The notes beneath the pieces are model-generated. The model was given only the letters and a program-made list of their open reading frames with translations, was not told the DNA's origin and did not search any database. Source: Woeseiaceae bacterium (lineage in GTDB: Bacteria > Pseudomonadota > Gammaproteobacteria > Steroidobacterales > Woeseiaceae). Taken from it: a DNA stretch of 64,000 bases. Every line of letters begins with the position of its first letter. The stretch's first letter is position 1. The stretch spans positions 1-64,000 of the forward strand of contig JANQPG010000006.1 in the NCBI GenBank assembly GCA_028289545.1, in the 5' to 3' direction. The position numbers were made by a program, and so were the translations under genes. Below, in pieces: positions 1 through 9,986 of the stretch.

Positions 1-37
1 CCGTGACCGATACGGCAGATCCGGAGACACGACGTCC

Positions 38-904
38 ATGTTACACAGTATGACCGGTTTCGCGCGAGAAGCGCTGGAGACCGATTTCGGCACGCTCACG
101 TGGGAAATCAAAGCCGTCAATCATCGCTACCTCGACGTGCAGTTTCGCCTGCCCGAGGAGCTCAAGGCGGAGGAACAGGCGTTTCGCCAGCTGGCGAGCC
201 AGGCGCTCAAGCGCGGCAAGGTCGAGTGCGGACTGTATTTCCGGCGCGCCGAGGCCAGCCAAACGGACCTGCTGCTCAATCGGGAGCTCGTCAGCGTGCT
301 GACGACCCGCGTAGAGGAGCTTCGCGCCGCGAGCCACGACTACGGGGCGGTCAATCCCGTCGACATATTGCGCTGGCCCGGCGTGCTGCAGCCGCGCGAA
401 ATCGATCTGGACCCCCTGTTCGCAAAAGCCGGCGAACTCCTTGCCAGCGCACTCGAGTCGATTAACGGCATGCGGCGCAGCGAAGGCGAACGCATACACG
501 CCATGCTCGACTCGCGCGTGAGCGACGTGCTGGCCATTGCCCAATCGGTGCGCAAACGCATGCCCGAGGTACTCGAGGCCGTGCGCGTGCGGCAGCGGGA
601 ACGGATCGACAAGCTCGACGTGGCCGCCGACCCGGCGCGTCTCGAGGTGGAACTTGCGCTGATTGCCCAGAAACTCGACGTCGAGGAAGAGCTGGACCGG
701 CTCGAAAGCCACGTCACCGAAATCCGGGATACGCTCGACCGCAAGGAGGCCGTTGGCCGCCGGCTCGACTTCCTGATGCAGGAACTGAACCGCGAGGCCA
801 ACACGCTGGCCTCCAAATCGGCGGACGCGGAGACGACCCGGGCGGCCGTCGAACTCAAAGTACTCATCGAGCAAATGCGCGAGCAGATCCAGAATGTCGA
901 ATGA
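38..904 (+). CDS. yicC: YicC/YloC family endoribonuclease
   Basis: The product is 288 residues, matching the usual YicC length of about 287. It opens with the family signature (M)xxSMTGFAR and has the conserved C-terminal stretch NREANTLASKS near residue 250 (DUF1732 region). YicC proteins are known as oligomeric endoribonucleases linked to RNA turnover and stationary-phase survival. A GGAG lies about ten bases before the ATG. The 3' end overlaps gmk by 11 bases, so the two are probably translationally coupled, as is common in gammaproteobacteria. Anything upstream of base 38 is outside the window. Confidence 0.95.
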   Translation: MLHSMTGFAREALETDFGTLTWEIKAVNHRYLDVQFRLPEELKAEEQAFRQLASQALKRGKVECGLYFRRAEASQTDLLLNRELVSVLTTRVEELRAASHDYGAVNPVDILRWPGVLQPREIDLDPLFAKAGELLASALESINGMRRSEGERIHAMLDSRVSDVLAIAQSVRKRMPEVLEAVRVRQRERIDKLDVAADPARLEVELALIAQKLDVEEELDRLESHVTEIRDTLDRKEAVGRRLDFLMQELNREANTLASKSADAETTRAAVELKVLIEQMREQIQNVE

Positions 905-1559
905 CCCCATGTCGAATGACCTAGCGTCGAATGGCGATAGCCCGGCCGGGCCGGCCCTGTACGTGCTTGCGGCGCCCTCGGGAGCGGGCAAGACCACGCT
1001 GGTACACGCGCTGACACGCAACAATCCCGAGCTGCGTTTCTCGATCTCCTACACGACGCGCCCGCAGCGTCGTAACGAAGCCAACGGCGTCGACTACCTG
1101 TTCGTCGACGAAGCCGAATTCCTCGCACTCAAGGAGAAAGGCGAACTGCTGGAATCCGCGCTGGTGTTCGACAATCACTACGGCACGTCGCGCGCGCAGG
1201 TGGAGCAGCACCTGGCCGAGCGCCACAACGTCATTCTCGAGATCGACTGGCAGGGCGCCCGGCAGGTTCGGGAATCGATGCCGCGCAGCCGCTCGATATT
1301 TATCCTGCCGCCGTCGCGACAGGAGCTCGAGAAACGCCTGCGCGATCGCCGCACCGACAGCGACGCCGTCATCGAGCGGCGTTTGCGCGATGCCGTGTCG
1401 GACATGTCGCACTGGGACGAATTCGACTACGTGATCGTCAACGACGACCTGGACCGCGCTGTCGCCGATCTCGAGTCGGTGCTGGCCGGCAGCGGCGCGG
1501 CACACGCGACGGACAACCCGGCCCTCAAGGACCGAATAGCCGATATTGTCGGCTTATAA
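894..1559 (+). CDS. gmk: guanylate kinase
   Basis: This cytoplasmic enzyme phosphorylates GMP to GDP with ATP. The P-loop APSGAGKT sits at residues 27-34. The GMP-binding region (SISYTTRPQR, VDYLFV) and the lid (LRDRR) follow in the usual order. The protein is 221 residues, against about 207 in E. coli; the excess is an N-terminal tail of about 18 residues in which MSND occurs twice. The second ATG at 909 would remove one copy, so the exact start is uncertain. It overlaps yicC and is followed by rpoZ, the standard gammaproteobacterial order. Confidence 0.96.
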   Translation: MSNDPMSNDLASNGDSPAGPALYVLAAPSGAGKTTLVHALTRNNPELRFSISYTTRPQRRNEANGVDYLFVDEAEFLALKEKGELLESALVFDNHYGTSRAQVEQHLAERHNVILEIDWQGARQVRESMPRSRSIFILPPSRQELEKRLRDRRTDSDAVIERRLRDAVSDMSHWDEFDYVIVNDDLDRAVADLESVLAGSGAAHATDNPALKDRIADIVGL

Positions 1560-1690
1560 CAATTTGGAATAAGGGCTTGGCGGCACAGGGGGCAGCCGCT
1601 TAGAGTGCTGTCCTCAACGGCCGCTGCCATTGCCGTAACCGGGCAATGCGGCGCCGACCCTGTACTCGAAGAACCGGACCCGGAACAGAC

Positions 1691-1984
1691 ATGGCTCGAA
1701 TTACCGTAGAAGACTGCCTCGACAACATCGACAACATTTTCGAAATGGTGCTGGTCGCCGCCAAGCGTGCGCGGCGCATTGCGCACGGCGCCGAACCGAT
1801 GGTCGAACTCGAGAACGACAAACCCACCGTCATCGCCCTTCGGGAAATCGCCGAGGGCCACGTCACGCCGGCCATCCTCGACGAAATCGAGCAGCCTGCA
1901 GCCGAAGACCTCCTGGCCGCGGAAAGCGGCACGCACGGCGAAGACATTCTGCCGCCGCTGCGCGGCATTTCGATCGGCGACTGA
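1691..1984 (+). CDS. rpoZ: DNA-directed RNA polymerase omega subunit
   Basis: The 97-residue product starts MARITVEDC and continues with KRARRI and [13 protein letters not shown], which are diagnostic of omega. It assists assembly of the beta-prime subunit and contributes to ppGpp binding on RNA polymerase. The open frame runs further upstream to 1646, but the family N-terminus fixes the start at 1691. The gene lies between gmk and spoT, so the ppGpp synthetase/hydrolase and a polymerase subunit that helps bind ppGpp are neighbours. The C-terminus is acidic, as is usual. Confidence 0.96.
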   Translation: MARITVEDCLDNIDNIFEMVLVAAKRARRIAHGAEPMVELENDKPTVIALREIAEGHVTPAILDEIEQPAAEDLLAAESGTHGEDILPPLRGISIGD

Positions 1985-2195
1985 TTGGCCGACAGATCGG
2001 CTGACCGGCCGGCCTAAGACCACTCGCGAACCCCTATACCCGACAGCCGCTTGAAAACCAGGGCAAGAGCCCAACCGTAGTTAAAAAGCGAGGTTTGTCT
2101 GGTTTGCGGGGCGGGTTTCGTGGTTATTATTGGAACCTGTCTCGAACGAGCCGCCGGCCGCAACGCGGGCGTGCGGCGCGCGATAGTGGGTTCTT

Positions 2196-4352
2196 ATGGG
2201 ATATGCCGCAACATTGTTGTCGAAACTGCCGCCGGCCCTCGGCGGCGACAACGGTTTGCGCGCGCTCCTGACCGATCTCGAGTCTTACCTCCCCCCGAAA
2301 CAGATCGACACGGTAGCCCGCGCCTATCAGTTCGGCGCCGACGCGCACGACGGCCAGACGCGCAAAACCGGTGAGCCTTACATAACCCACCCGGTCGCCG
2401 TCGCCCAGCAGCTCGGCCGCATGCATCTCGACGTCGAAGCCATTGTGGCGGCGCTCCTGCACGACGTCGTCGAAGACACCGACGCAACGCTCGAGGACCT
2501 GACAGAGCGCTTCGGCGCCGAGGTCGCGGCGCTTGTCGACGGCGTCAGCAAACTCGACCAGATTCAGTTCAGAAGCCGCGCGGAAGCGCAGGCGGAATCG
2601 TTCCGCAAGATGATGCTGGCAATGATCGAGGACATCCGCGTCATTCTCGTCAAACTGGCCGACCGTCTGCACAACATGCAGACCATGTCGGCCATGCCCA
2701 CCGAAAAGCAGCGCCGCATCGCGCGGGAAACGCTCGACATTTACGCGCCGATCGCGAACCGCCTCGGCATCAACAGCATGAAGGTCGACCTGGAGGATCT
2801 GGGCTTTCGCTATCTGTACCCGATGCGTTACCGGGTGCTGGACAAGGCACTCCGGCGCAGTAAGGGCAGCCAGCGACAGATCGTGCGGAAGATATCGGAG
2901 GAACTCGGCCGCGCGCTGGCCAGCGAGGGCATCGCCGGAGACGTCATTGGCCGGGAGAAGCACCTCTACAGCATCTACCGGAAGATGTCGGAAAAAAAGC
3001 GCACGCTGTCCGACGTGGTCGACGTGTACGGCTTCCGGATCATTGTCGACGACGTGACCAGCTGTTATCAGGTGCTCGGCCTGGTGCACGGACTCTATAA
3101 ACCGATGCCGGGGCGTTTCAAGGACTACATCGCCATCCCGCGGGTGAACGGCTACCAGTCCCTGCACACGACGCTGTTCGGGCCGAAGGGCCTGCCGCTC
3201 GAAGTGCAGATCCGCACACGCGAGATGGACCGGGTGGCGGAGTCCGGCGTGGCTTCACACTGGCAGTACAAGGCGGAAGATCGCGCCGACGCGACGCCGC
3301 AGCGGCGCGCGCGCGAATGGCTGTCGAAGCTCGAGGAACTGCAGGCGGAAGACTCCTCGGAGGAGTTTCTCGAAACCGTCAAGGTGGATCTGTTCCCGGA
3401 CAAGATTTACGTGTTCACGCCCAAGGGTGACATCATGCCGCTGCCCAAGGGTGCGACGACCGTCGATTTTGCCTATGCGGTGCACACGGACATTGGCGAC
3501 CGCTGCGTGGCCGCCAAGATCGACCGAACGCTGGTGCCCTTGAGAACGGCGCTGGAGAACGGCCAGACCGTCGAGATTGTCACGGCCCGGGGCGCCAAAC
3601 CCAATCCCAACTGGCTAACCTTCGTCCGCTCCGCCAAAGCACGCACGGCCATTCGCCATCACATGCGCAACCTGCGCTCGAACGAGTCCATCGACCTCGG
3701 CAAACGGCTGCTCGACCGGTCGCTCAAGGACCTGAATTCGTCGCTGCGGAAAATCGGCAAGGTCCGGATGAAGGAGGCGCTCGACGAACTCGGACTCAAC
3801 AACACCTCCGAGCTGTTCGAGCAGCTCGGACTCGGTGAGCGGCTCGCGCCCCTCACGGCGCGCATGCTGCTCGGCAAGAGTGAAAACAGCGCCGAGAATT
3901 CGGAACCGGCCAACCTCGTCATTGCCGGCACCGAAGGTATGGTCGTCAGCTACGCCAAATGCTGCTACCCCATTCCCGGAGACGCGGTCATGGGTTACCT
4001 GAGTTCCGGTCGGGGCATCGTCATCCACCGCACTTGCTGCGGCAACCTGATCAACTTCCGCAAGCAGCCCGAAAAGTGGATCGCCGTAAGCTGGGAGCCG
4101 GAGGTAAAACGCGAATTCCACAGCCAGATACAGACGGACACGCAGAACAAACCCGGTGTGCTCGCCGAGGTGGCGGCAACCATCGGCGACTGCGGCTCGA
4201 ACATCGAGCAGGTGGAAGTGCTCGGCCGTCATGACGACTGCTCGGTGCTGTCGTTTCTGCTGCTGGTACGCGATCGCACCCACCTTGCGCGTATCATGCG
4301 CAACGTACGCAACATGCCGAACGTCATTCGCGTCAATCGCGACTGCGCCTGA
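2196..4352 (+). CDS. spoT: bifunctional (p)ppGpp synthetase/hydrolase SpoT
   Basis: The 718-residue product has the full Rel/SpoT order. An HD hydrolase domain has the metal-binding HD pair at residues 89-90 ([10 protein letters not shown]). The synthetase domain includes YGFRIIVDD and [11 protein letters not shown] near residue 320. A TGS domain lies around 390-455, followed by a helical/zinc-finger region with CCYPIPGD, and a C-terminal ACT domain. Both catalytic domains look intact, which fits a SpoT that makes and degrades the alarmone. The 211-bp gap before it has no other gene. An AT-rich TTATTAT block near 2123-2129 may be a promoter -10. Confidence 0.96.
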   Translation: MGYAATLLSKLPPALGGDNGLRALLTDLESYLPPKQIDTVARAYQFGADAHDGQTRKTGEPYITHPVAVAQQLGRMHLDVEAIVAALLHDVVEDTDATLEDLTERFGAEVAALVDGVSKLDQIQFRSRAEAQAESFRKMMLAMIEDIRVILVKLADRLHNMQTMSAMPTEKQRRIARETLDIYAPIANRLGINSMKVDLEDLGFRYLYPMRYRVLDKALRRSKGSQRQIVRKISEELGRALASEGIAGDVIGREKHLYSIYRKMSEKKRTLSDVVDVYGFRIIVDDVTSCYQVLGLVHGLYKPMPGRFKDYIAIPRVNGYQSLHTTLFGPKGLPLEVQIRTREMDRVAESGVASHWQYKAEDRADATPQRRAREWLSKLEELQAEDSSEEFLETVKVDLFPDKIYVFTPKGDIMPLPKGATTVDFAYAVHTDIGDRCVAAKIDRTLVPLRTALENGQTVEIVTARGAKPNPNWLTFVRSAKARTAIRHHMRNLRSNESIDLGKRLLDRSLKDLNSSLRKIGKVRMKEALDELGLNNTSELFEQLGLGERLAPLTARMLLGKSENSAENSEPANLVIAGTEGMVVSYAKCCYPIPGDAVMGYLSSGRGIVIHRTCCGNLINFRKQPEKWIAVSWEPEVKREFHSQIQTDTQNKPGVLAEVAATIGDCGSNIEQVEVLGRHDDCSVLSFLLLVRDRTHLARIMRNVRNMPNVIRVNRDCA

Positions 4353-4422
4353 CCCGGCGAAACAGCGACGAACAAGAGCAAAGAATCGCGCCGTATTTTC
4401 AGGTCCTACACCCGGAGCTTCG

Positions 4423-4800
4423 ATGAAAACACCCATTCACAGCGACGACGCGCCCGCCGCGATCGGCACCTATTCGCAGGCCATAAAGAGCGGCGAGCTG
4501 GTTTTCCTGTCGGGCCAGATCCCGCTCGACCCCGCCACGATGGACATTGTCGGCGGCGATTTCGAGGCGCGCGCACGGCAGGTTTTCGATAACCTCGCCG
4601 CCGTCGCAGCGGCCGCTGGCGGCAATCTGAACGACGCCGTCAAGCTGACCGTATTCCTGACCGATCTCGACAACTTCGCCACGGTCAACAAGGTCATGGA
4701 AGACTATTTCGAGGCGCCGTATCCCGCGCGCGCCGCGGTCGGCGTGGCCGCGCTGCCGAAAGGTGTGGACGTCGAAGCCGACGCCATACTGAGCTTGTGA
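4423..4800 (+). CDS. ridA: RidA family reactive enamine/imine deaminase
   Basis: The 125-residue product has the YjgF/YER057c/UK114 fold signatures: [10 protein letters not shown] near the N-terminus, FLSGQIPLD, and the C-terminal [13 protein letters not shown] with the conserved arginine, followed by VEADAI with the conserved glutamate. RidA hydrolyses reactive 2-aminoacrylate and related imines made by PLP enzymes. A longer open frame runs upstream into spoT, but the family start and a GGAG seven bases before the ATG favour 4423. Its place between spoT and recG is the usual one in this class. Confidence 0.94.
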   Translation: MKTPIHSDDAPAAIGTYSQAIKSGELVFLSGQIPLDPATMDIVGGDFEARARQVFDNLAAVAAAAGGNLNDAVKLTVFLTDLDNFATVNKVMEDYFEAPYPARAAVGVAALPKGVDVEADAILSL

Positions 4801-4825
4801 TGCACACCTTGGGAGTCGCTTCGAT

Positions 4826-4843
4826 GAGCGTCTGCAGACGCTC
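4826..4843. repeat. perfect 18-bp palindrome between ridA and recG
   Basis: GAGCGTCTGCAGACGCTC is its own reverse complement and lies 19 bases before the recG start. It has no T-run, so it does not look like an intrinsic terminator. It could form a small hairpin in the recG leader or be an operator; the sequence alone does not decide. Confidence 0.6.
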
Positions 4844-4861
4844 CTGACCAGCGCCGCGCCA

Positions 4862-6949
4862 ATGACCTCCGAGTCGGACGCGCTACGCGCCCCGCTGACG
4901 GCGCTGTCGGGCGTCGGACCTGCGCTCGCCGAAAAGCTCGAGAGGCTGGGGCTTTACGAGATCGAAGATCTCCTGTTCCTGCTGCCCCTTCGCTATGAGG
5001 ACCGGACCCAGCTCGTGCGCCTGGGTGCGCTCACAACGGGGACGCGCAGTCTTGTCTCCGGCGAAGTGCTGCTGGCGGAGACGGTGTATCGCGGGCGGCG
5101 CTCGCTCCTGGTCCGCATTGGTGACGGCAGCGGCCAGCTGACCCTCAGGTTTTTTTACTTCTCGCGAGCGCAGGCTGCACAGTTCAAGGCCGGGGTACGG
5201 ATCAGCTGTTTCGGCGAGGTACGCCGCGGGCCCGCGGGGCTCGAGATGATCCATCCGGAATACCGATTGCTCAGGAGCGGCGAGGACCCCGTGCGCTCGG
5301 ATGCGCTAACCCCTTACTACCCGGCAACCGAGGGTGTGCAGCAGGGCCGGCTGCGCAACCTGACCGATCAGGCGCTGCGCCGCCTCGAACGGCAGGCGCC
5401 CGAGGAACTCCTGCCGGAGGACATTCTCTCCGACATGGCGCTGCCCGGCCTCGCCGATGCCATTCGGTACCTCCATCGACCGCCCGGCGACGCGGACGTC
5501 TCCGAGCTCGGCAAAGGCACACACCCGTGTCAGCAACGGCTGGCGTTCGAGGAGCTGCTCGCCCATTACCTGAGCCTGCGCCGGGTCCGCGTTGCGGCAA
5601 GGACCGACGCGGCCATCCCGTTTGAAGGCGGTGACGACGCCATTGCGGCGTTCATCGAGGCACTGCCGTTTACGCTGACGGGCGCCCAGACCCGCGTCGT
5701 CAACGAAATCCTTGGCGACCTCGCGGTACCGCATCCAATGATGCGCCTGATCCAGGGCGACGTCGGCTCGGGCAAAACCGTCGTCGCCGCCATTGCCTGT
5801 CTGAAGGCGCTGGCAAACGACGTGCAGGCCGCCGTCATGGCGCCCACGGAACTGCTCGCCGAACAGCATTACCGCAGTTTTTCGGACTGGCTGACCCCAC
5901 TGGGCGTGCAGCCGGCGTGGCTATCGGGAAGCCAGCGTGCCCAGGCCCGGCGCGATGCGCTGGGGGCCATTCGCTCGGGCAATGCCGGGCTTGTCGTCGG
6001 CACGCACGCGCTGTTCCAGGAGGGTGTCGAATTCCGCCGTCTGGGCCTCGTCGTCATCGACGAGCAGCATCGCTTTGGCGTGGACCAGCGCCTTGCGCTG
6101 CGCAACAAAGGCGCCGCGGACGGGGGATACCCGCACCAGCTGGTCATGACGGCCACGCCGATACCGCGGACCCTTGCAATGGCCGCTTACGCCGACCTCG
6201 ACACGTCGGTGATCGACGAACTGCCGCCGGGGCGGGAACCAGTCGGCACGATTGCGGTGCCCGAGAGCCGCCGTGACGAAGTGGTCGAGCGGGTGCGCCG
6301 CGCCTGCGCCGACGGCCAGCAAGCTTATTGGGTATGCCCGCTGATCGAGGAATCGGAGACCCTCGATCACGAAGCGGCCGAGGCGCGCTATGAACGTTTG
6401 ACCGAGGCGTTGCCGGAAGTCCGCGTGGGGCTCGTGCACGGCCGCATGAAAACAGCCGAGAAAGAGCGCGGCATGCGCGCGTTCAAAGACGGTCGGATTC
6501 AGCTGCTGGTTGCCACGACGGTTATCGAGGTGGGTGTGGACGTGCCCAACGCGAGCCTTATGATTATCGAAAACGCCGAGCGCATGGGCCTGTCGCAGCT
6601 GCACCAGCTTCGCGGGCGGGTTGGCCGCGGCGAGCAGAAAAGTCATTGCGTGCTGCTGTACCGGTCGCCGTTGGGACGGCTTGCAAAAGAGCGACTCGCC
6701 GTGCTGCGCGACACCAACGACGGCTTCCTCGTAGCGCAGCGCGATCTCGAGCTTCGCGGCCCGGGCGATCTGATGGGCACGCGGCAAACCGGTCTCCCGG
6801 AATACCGGGTGGCCAACCTGGTCCGCGACGCCTTTCTGATGCCCAAGGTGCAGATTGCGGCTGAGACATTGCTGAGAAGCGAGCCCGAGCGCGCCAACGC
6901 CATCGTTCGCCGCTGGCTCAGTCAGGCGGGGCTCTATACGCGAGTCTGA
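4862..6949 (+). CDS. recG: ATP-dependent DNA helicase RecG
   Basis: The 695-residue product matches RecG in length and order. An N-terminal wedge/OB-fold region (residues about 55-150) is followed by a superfamily 2 helicase core with Walker A GDVGSGKT near 299-306 and Walker B DEQH at 400-403 within IDEQHRFG. Motif VI is in QLRGRVGRG near 580, and the C-terminal GTRQTG region is present. RecG remodels stalled replication forks and Holliday junctions. It lies downstream of spoT-ridA, a frequent arrangement. Confidence 0.96.
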   Translation: MTSESDALRAPLTALSGVGPALAEKLERLGLYEIEDLLFLLPLRYEDRTQLVRLGALTTGTRSLVSGEVLLAETVYRGRRSLLVRIGDGSGQLTLRFFYFSRAQAAQFKAGVRISCFGEVRRGPAGLEMIHPEYRLLRSGEDPVRSDALTPYYPATEGVQQGRLRNLTDQALRRLERQAPEELLPEDILSDMALPGLADAIRYLHRPPGDADVSELGKGTHPCQQRLAFEELLAHYLSLRRVRVAARTDAAIPFEGGDDAIAAFIEALPFTLTGAQTRVVNEILGDLAVPHPMMRLIQGDVGSGKTVVAAIACLKALANDVQAAVMAPTELLAEQHYRSFSDWLTPLGVQPAWLSGSQRAQARRDALGAIRSGNAGLVVGTHALFQEGVEFRRLGLVVIDEQHRFGVDQRLALRNKGAADGGYPHQLVMTATPIPRTLAMAAYADLDTSVIDELPPGREPVGTIAVPESRRDEVVERVRRACADGQQAYWVCPLIEESETLDHEAAEARYERLTEALPEVRVGLVHGRMKTAEKERGMRAFKDGRIQLLVATTVIEVGVDVPNASLMIIENAERMGLSQLHQLRGRVGRGEQKSHCVLLYRSPLGRLAKERLAVLRDTNDGFLVAQRDLELRGPGDLMGTRQTGLPEYRVANLVRDAFLMPKVQIAAETLLRSEPERANAIVRRWLSQAGLYTRV

Positions 6950-6964
6950 TTCGGTGCCCGGATT

Positions 6965-6973
6965 TGTTACCGT
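6965..6973 (+). promoter_or_regulatory. extended -10 element before ubiA
   Basis: TG, one base, then TACCGT matches an extended -10 box (TGnTAnnnT). It ends only six bases before the ubiA GTG, so transcription would begin at or very near the start codon. No good -35 was seen. Confidence 0.35.
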
Positions 6974-6979
6974 AGACCC

Positions 6980-7888
6980 GTGAGAAGCGCCGCCAGCCAA
7001 TCCATACGTGCCGAGGTCCTGCTGCAGCTCAAGCAGTACGGCCGTCTGATGCGCATCGACAAGCCGATCGGTTTCTGGCTCTTGTTGTGGCCGACGCTAT
7101 GGGCGCTCTGGCTGGCCGGCACGGGCCACCCGGACCAGGGGCTGTTTATCGTGTTTGTGCTGGGCGTGCTGGTCATGCGCTCCGCGGGCTGTGTGCTCAA
7201 CGATTTTGCCGATCGCAAAATCGATCCCTACGTCGAGCGCACCCGATCGCGCCCGATCGCGAGCGGCGCCGTTCACCCGCTCGAAGCGCTGGTGCTGTTT
7301 GTCGCACTGGGGCTGGTTGCCATTGGCCTGGCCAGCATGCTCAACCGCCAGGCGCAGGTCATCGCTGCCGCGGCTGCGCTGCTGACGATCGTCTACCCGT
7401 TCATCAAGCGCTTTGTTTCGGTCCCGCAGTTTGTGCTGGGCGCTGCGTTCGGCTGCGCCGTGCCGATGGCGTTTGCGGCACAGACGGGCGGCACGCCGGA
7501 GCTTGCCTGGCTGACGTTTGCGACGGCGTTGATATGGGCCGTCATCTACGACACGTTCTACGCGATGGTCGACCGCGAGGACGATCTCAAAATTGGTGTC
7601 AAATCCACGGCGATCCTGTTCGGTGACATGGATCTGTTTGTCATTGGCGCCCTGCAGGGCATCATGCTGCTTGCGCTAATACTCATCGGTGCGCGCGCCG
7701 AGCTGGGTCCGTGGTACTACGCATCGGTACTCCTGGCGGCTCTCCTGATGGCCCGGCACTTATGGCTGGCGCGCGGTCGCGACCGGGACGGCTGCTTCAG
7801 GGCCTTCCTCGAAAACCACGTCATTGGGCTCGTCGTCTTCCTGGGAATTGTTCTGCACTACACGTTCACGCCGGTCGGCAGCGCCTGA
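6980..7888 (+). CDS. ubiA: 4-hydroxybenzoate octaprenyltransferase
   Basis: This integral membrane prenyltransferase attaches the polyprenyl tail to 4-hydroxybenzoate in ubiquinone synthesis. The 302-residue product has the first aspartate-rich motif NDFADRKID and the ARTxSRP-like ERTRSRPIASG, then the second motif YAMVDREDD, with eight or nine hydrophobic segments. The start is GTG. Its last 129 bases overlap the 3' end of the convergent comF-like gene. Confidence 0.95.
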   Translation: MRSAASQSIRAEVLLQLKQYGRLMRIDKPIGFWLLLWPTLWALWLAGTGHPDQGLFIVFVLGVLVMRSAGCVLNDFADRKIDPYVERTRSRPIASGAVHPLEALVLFVALGLVAIGLASMLNRQAQVIAAAAALLTIVYPFIKRFVSVPQFVLGAAFGCAVPMAFAAQTGGTPELAWLTFATALIWAVIYDTFYAMVDREDDLKIGVKSTAILFGDMDLFVIGALQGIMLLALILIGARAELGPWYYASVLLAALLMARHLWLARGRDRDGCFRAFLENHVIGLVVFLGIVLHYTFTPVGSA

Positions 7889-8614
7889 CGCAACGGCGGC
7901 CGACCGTCGGGCGGCGGCCAGCACACTCACGCGCGCAATCCCCGAGCGCCGGAGGCAAGTGGCCAGTTCCCGCACGGTCGCACCTGTCGTCATGACGTCG
8001 TCGACGATGAGCGCGTGCGCGAAATCGAACCGACGCCCGATCCGAAAAGCGCCCTCGAGATTTCGCCGTCGCGCATTGGCGTCGAGGCCCGACTGCGGGC
8101 GAGTGCGGCGCGCCCTCGACACGCCGGGGAGGATCGGCAGACCAAGAGCCCGCGCAATGGGCCGGGCCAGTTCCTGTGCCTGATTGAAACCTCGGCTCGC
8201 ATGCCGGTTCGCGTGCAGCGGTACAGCCACGATCGCATCGCAGTCGAGCTCCGCGCGACGATACGCCGCGACCATGAGCGGCACAAAAGCCGGCGCGACT
8301 TCGAGACGGCGGTGAAACTTGAGGGCACGAAGCGCTGCGTTGACCGGAAACTCGTAGCGGAGCGGCGCGACGGCGCGAAACCACGGTGGCGGCCGCTCCC
8401 GGCACGGCGCACAGACTTCGCCCGTCGGCGTCGCCGCGGCGCAGCGGCGACAAGAAGCCGTATTCCTCGGCAGATCGTCTCGGCAGGGTGCGCATAGCGC
8501 CCGCTCGGCTATCCGGGTCGCAACACCGCAGTAAACGCAGCGCGGCGGCAGGAGGAAGCGCTCGAGGCGGCGCCAGCACCGGAACCAGTAACGCCAGTGA
8601 CGGTTAGAAGTCAT
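7760..8614 (-). CDS. ComF family phosphoribosyltransferase-like protein
   Basis: The 284-residue product begins with a four-cysteine zinc-ribbon arrangement (CVYCG, CAPC, CRRC, CAPC; residues about 26-73). A type I phosphoribosyltransferase domain follows, with the PRPP-binding motif LIVDDVMTTGAT near 198-209. ComF/GntX proteins are linked to DNA uptake or gluconate use; the substrate is unknown. Family members are usually about 230-245 residues, so the last 40 or so residues (acidic, low complexity) are extra and are encoded opposite the end of ubiA. It is divergent from bioC, a common pairing. Confidence 0.88.
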   Translation of the reverse strand: MTSNRHWRYWFRCWRRLERFLLPPRCVYCGVATRIAERALCAPCRDDLPRNTASCRRCAAATPTGEVCAPCRERPPPWFRAVAPLRYEFPVNAALRALKFHRRLEVAPAFVPLMVAAYRRAELDCDAIVAVPLHANRHASRGFNQAQELARPIARALGLPILPGVSRARRTRPQSGLDANARRRNLEGAFRIGRRFDFAHALIVDDVMTTGATVRELATCLRRSGIARVSVLAAARRSAAVASGAADRRERVVQNNSQEDDEPNDVVFEEGPEAAVPVATARQP

Positions 8615-8711
8615 GAACCCAAGTCTGTCGCGTCCGATTGAAACGCGCGACAGCGAAACCCGGCCGATTTGTCCGGTTTGGTCTGTAATTCGAGAGCGGT
8701 TCCGGAAACCG

Positions 8712-8720
8712 TGCTACCTT
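8712..8720 (+). promoter_or_regulatory. extended -10 element before bioC
   Basis: TGC followed by TACCTT fits an extended -10 box. It lies 36 bases before the GTG at 8757, inside the longer open frame. This supports 8757, not an upstream ATG, as the bioC start. Confidence 0.45.
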
Positions 8721-8756
8721 CGGCGCCCATTTTGGGATCGGGACAGGCTCCAGGCC

Positions 8757-9602
8757 GTGAACGGCAAACGCGTGCAAAAACACCTGAGGCGGCGCCTCGA
8801 CCGCGCGGCCGGGGATTTTGCGGAACACGACTTCGTCCACGCGCACACGCGCGAAGGCTTGTTCGAGCGCCTCACGCCGATGACCGTGGAGGCGCGGCGG
8901 GTGCTGGATCTCGGCACGGCGACGGGCGCCGCCATGAAGCCGCTCGCGGCCAGGTTTCCGAAAGCCGTTGTTGTCGGTCTCGATCTCGCGTTCGAAATGC
9001 TTGCCGAACAACCGCGCTCGTGGTTCAGGCGGCCGGCGCTCGTGCAGGCCGACGCTCTGGCGCTGCCGTTCGCGGACGCGAGTTTCGACGTCGTTTACGC
9101 CAACCTGTCGCTGTCGTTCATCGACGATCTGCCGCGCGCCGCGGCGGAGGTTGCGCGGATACTGCGCCCCGAGGGCCTGTTTGTATTCGCCTGCCTCGGC
9201 CCGGACAGCTTTGGCGAATTGCGCGATGCCTGGGCGGGCATCGACGACAATGCGCATGTCGCCAGCTTCCCGGACATGCACGACCTTGGCGACGCGCTCG
9301 TCAGGGCGGGTCTCGGCGACCCTGTGCTGGACGTCGACCGGCTCGGGATCCAGTACCGGAGTCAGGCGTCGTTGTTCCGCGACCTGACGGCGGTTGGCGC
9401 TCGCAACTCCCTGACCGGGAGAGCGGCCGGACTCGCCGGCCGCGACAAGCTCAATACTTTCAATGAGCGCCTTTTTGCGGGCGGCGCCGCGCTCGAGCTG
9501 CAGCTCGAACTGGTCTACGGACACGCGTTCGGCACGGCGCCGCGAGGGCCTGGCGGGGCTGTAACGATCGATGCCGCATCAATTGGCCGGCGACGCCGCT
9601 GA
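8757..9602 (+). CDS. bioC: BioC-like malonyl-ACP O-methyltransferase
   Basis: The product is 281 residues from the GTG start. It has the N-terminal RRRLDRAAGDFAEHDF region seen in BioC, the SAM-binding motif VLDLGTATG, motif II-like VVVGLDLAFEML, and LSLSFIDDLP with ARILRPEGLFVF. BioC methylates malonyl-ACP to begin pimeloyl (biotin) synthesis. No other bio gene is in the window, so a related SAM-dependent methyltransferase role cannot be excluded. The open frame extends to 8613, but the extension is not family-like and contains the promoter element. The gene is divergent from the comF-like gene. Confidence 0.8.
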   Translation: MNGKRVQKHLRRRLDRAAGDFAEHDFVHAHTREGLFERLTPMTVEARRVLDLGTATGAAMKPLAARFPKAVVVGLDLAFEMLAEQPRSWFRRPALVQADALALPFADASFDVVYANLSLSFIDDLPRAAAEVARILRPEGLFVFACLGPDSFGELRDAWAGIDDNAHVASFPDMHDLGDALVRAGLGDPVLDVDRLGIQYRSQASLFRDLTAVGARNSLTGRAAGLAGRDKLNTFNERLFAGGAALELQLELVYGHAFGTAPRGPGGAVTIDAASIGRRRR

Positions 9603-9613
9603 GCGGTTTTTTT
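9596..9613 (+). terminator. short hairpin plus T-run after bioC
   Basis: CCGC, a three-base loop and GCGG are followed directly by seven T residues. The stem starts inside the last codons of bioC. It is short but placed correctly for an intrinsic terminator. Confidence 0.5.
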
Positions 9614-9730
9614 CGGTTCGCATCGCTGACTCTTCGCGGCGCACCCCGGGGATTCGATTGCGTAGACGGTTTTGAATGTAAGCAACTGTTTTAGGTATGT
9701 TTTTCTTTTTCTAATAGCGGTACTACAGCA

Positions 9731-9759
9731 TTGCCTGCCTGAACGCTTTTGAGTAAACT
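9731..9759 (+). promoter_or_regulatory. sigma-70-like promoter for the cox cluster
   Basis: TTGCCT (9731-9736), a 17-base spacer and TAAACT (9754-9759) form a plausible promoter about 230 bases before coxB. It lies in the 384-bp gap 9603-9986, in which no convincing gene was found. The one short open frame there (9749-9973) has no family features. Confidence 0.55.
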
Positions 9760-9986
9760 GCGCGTGTCTTCAACCGGGGGAGGCGAGTCTATACGGACAA
9801 GACGCGGCATGGCCGAGTATTGTCCGCTACAGCACGCCGGCTCCCGGTTCTGTTACCTTCTTCATTGGATTCGTCTGGTCTCGCCGCAGCGGCGTTGCCC
9901 AAGCTTTTCCGCGACAGAAATCGGCCGCGACGCGCGCGTCGAACGGGTAGCTCAAAGACGACAGTCAACCTAGATGACGGGCCACG

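Noticed and set aside
9749..9973. 74-codon frame before coxB
   Set aside because: It begins on the promoter -10 region, has no ribosome site and no family features.
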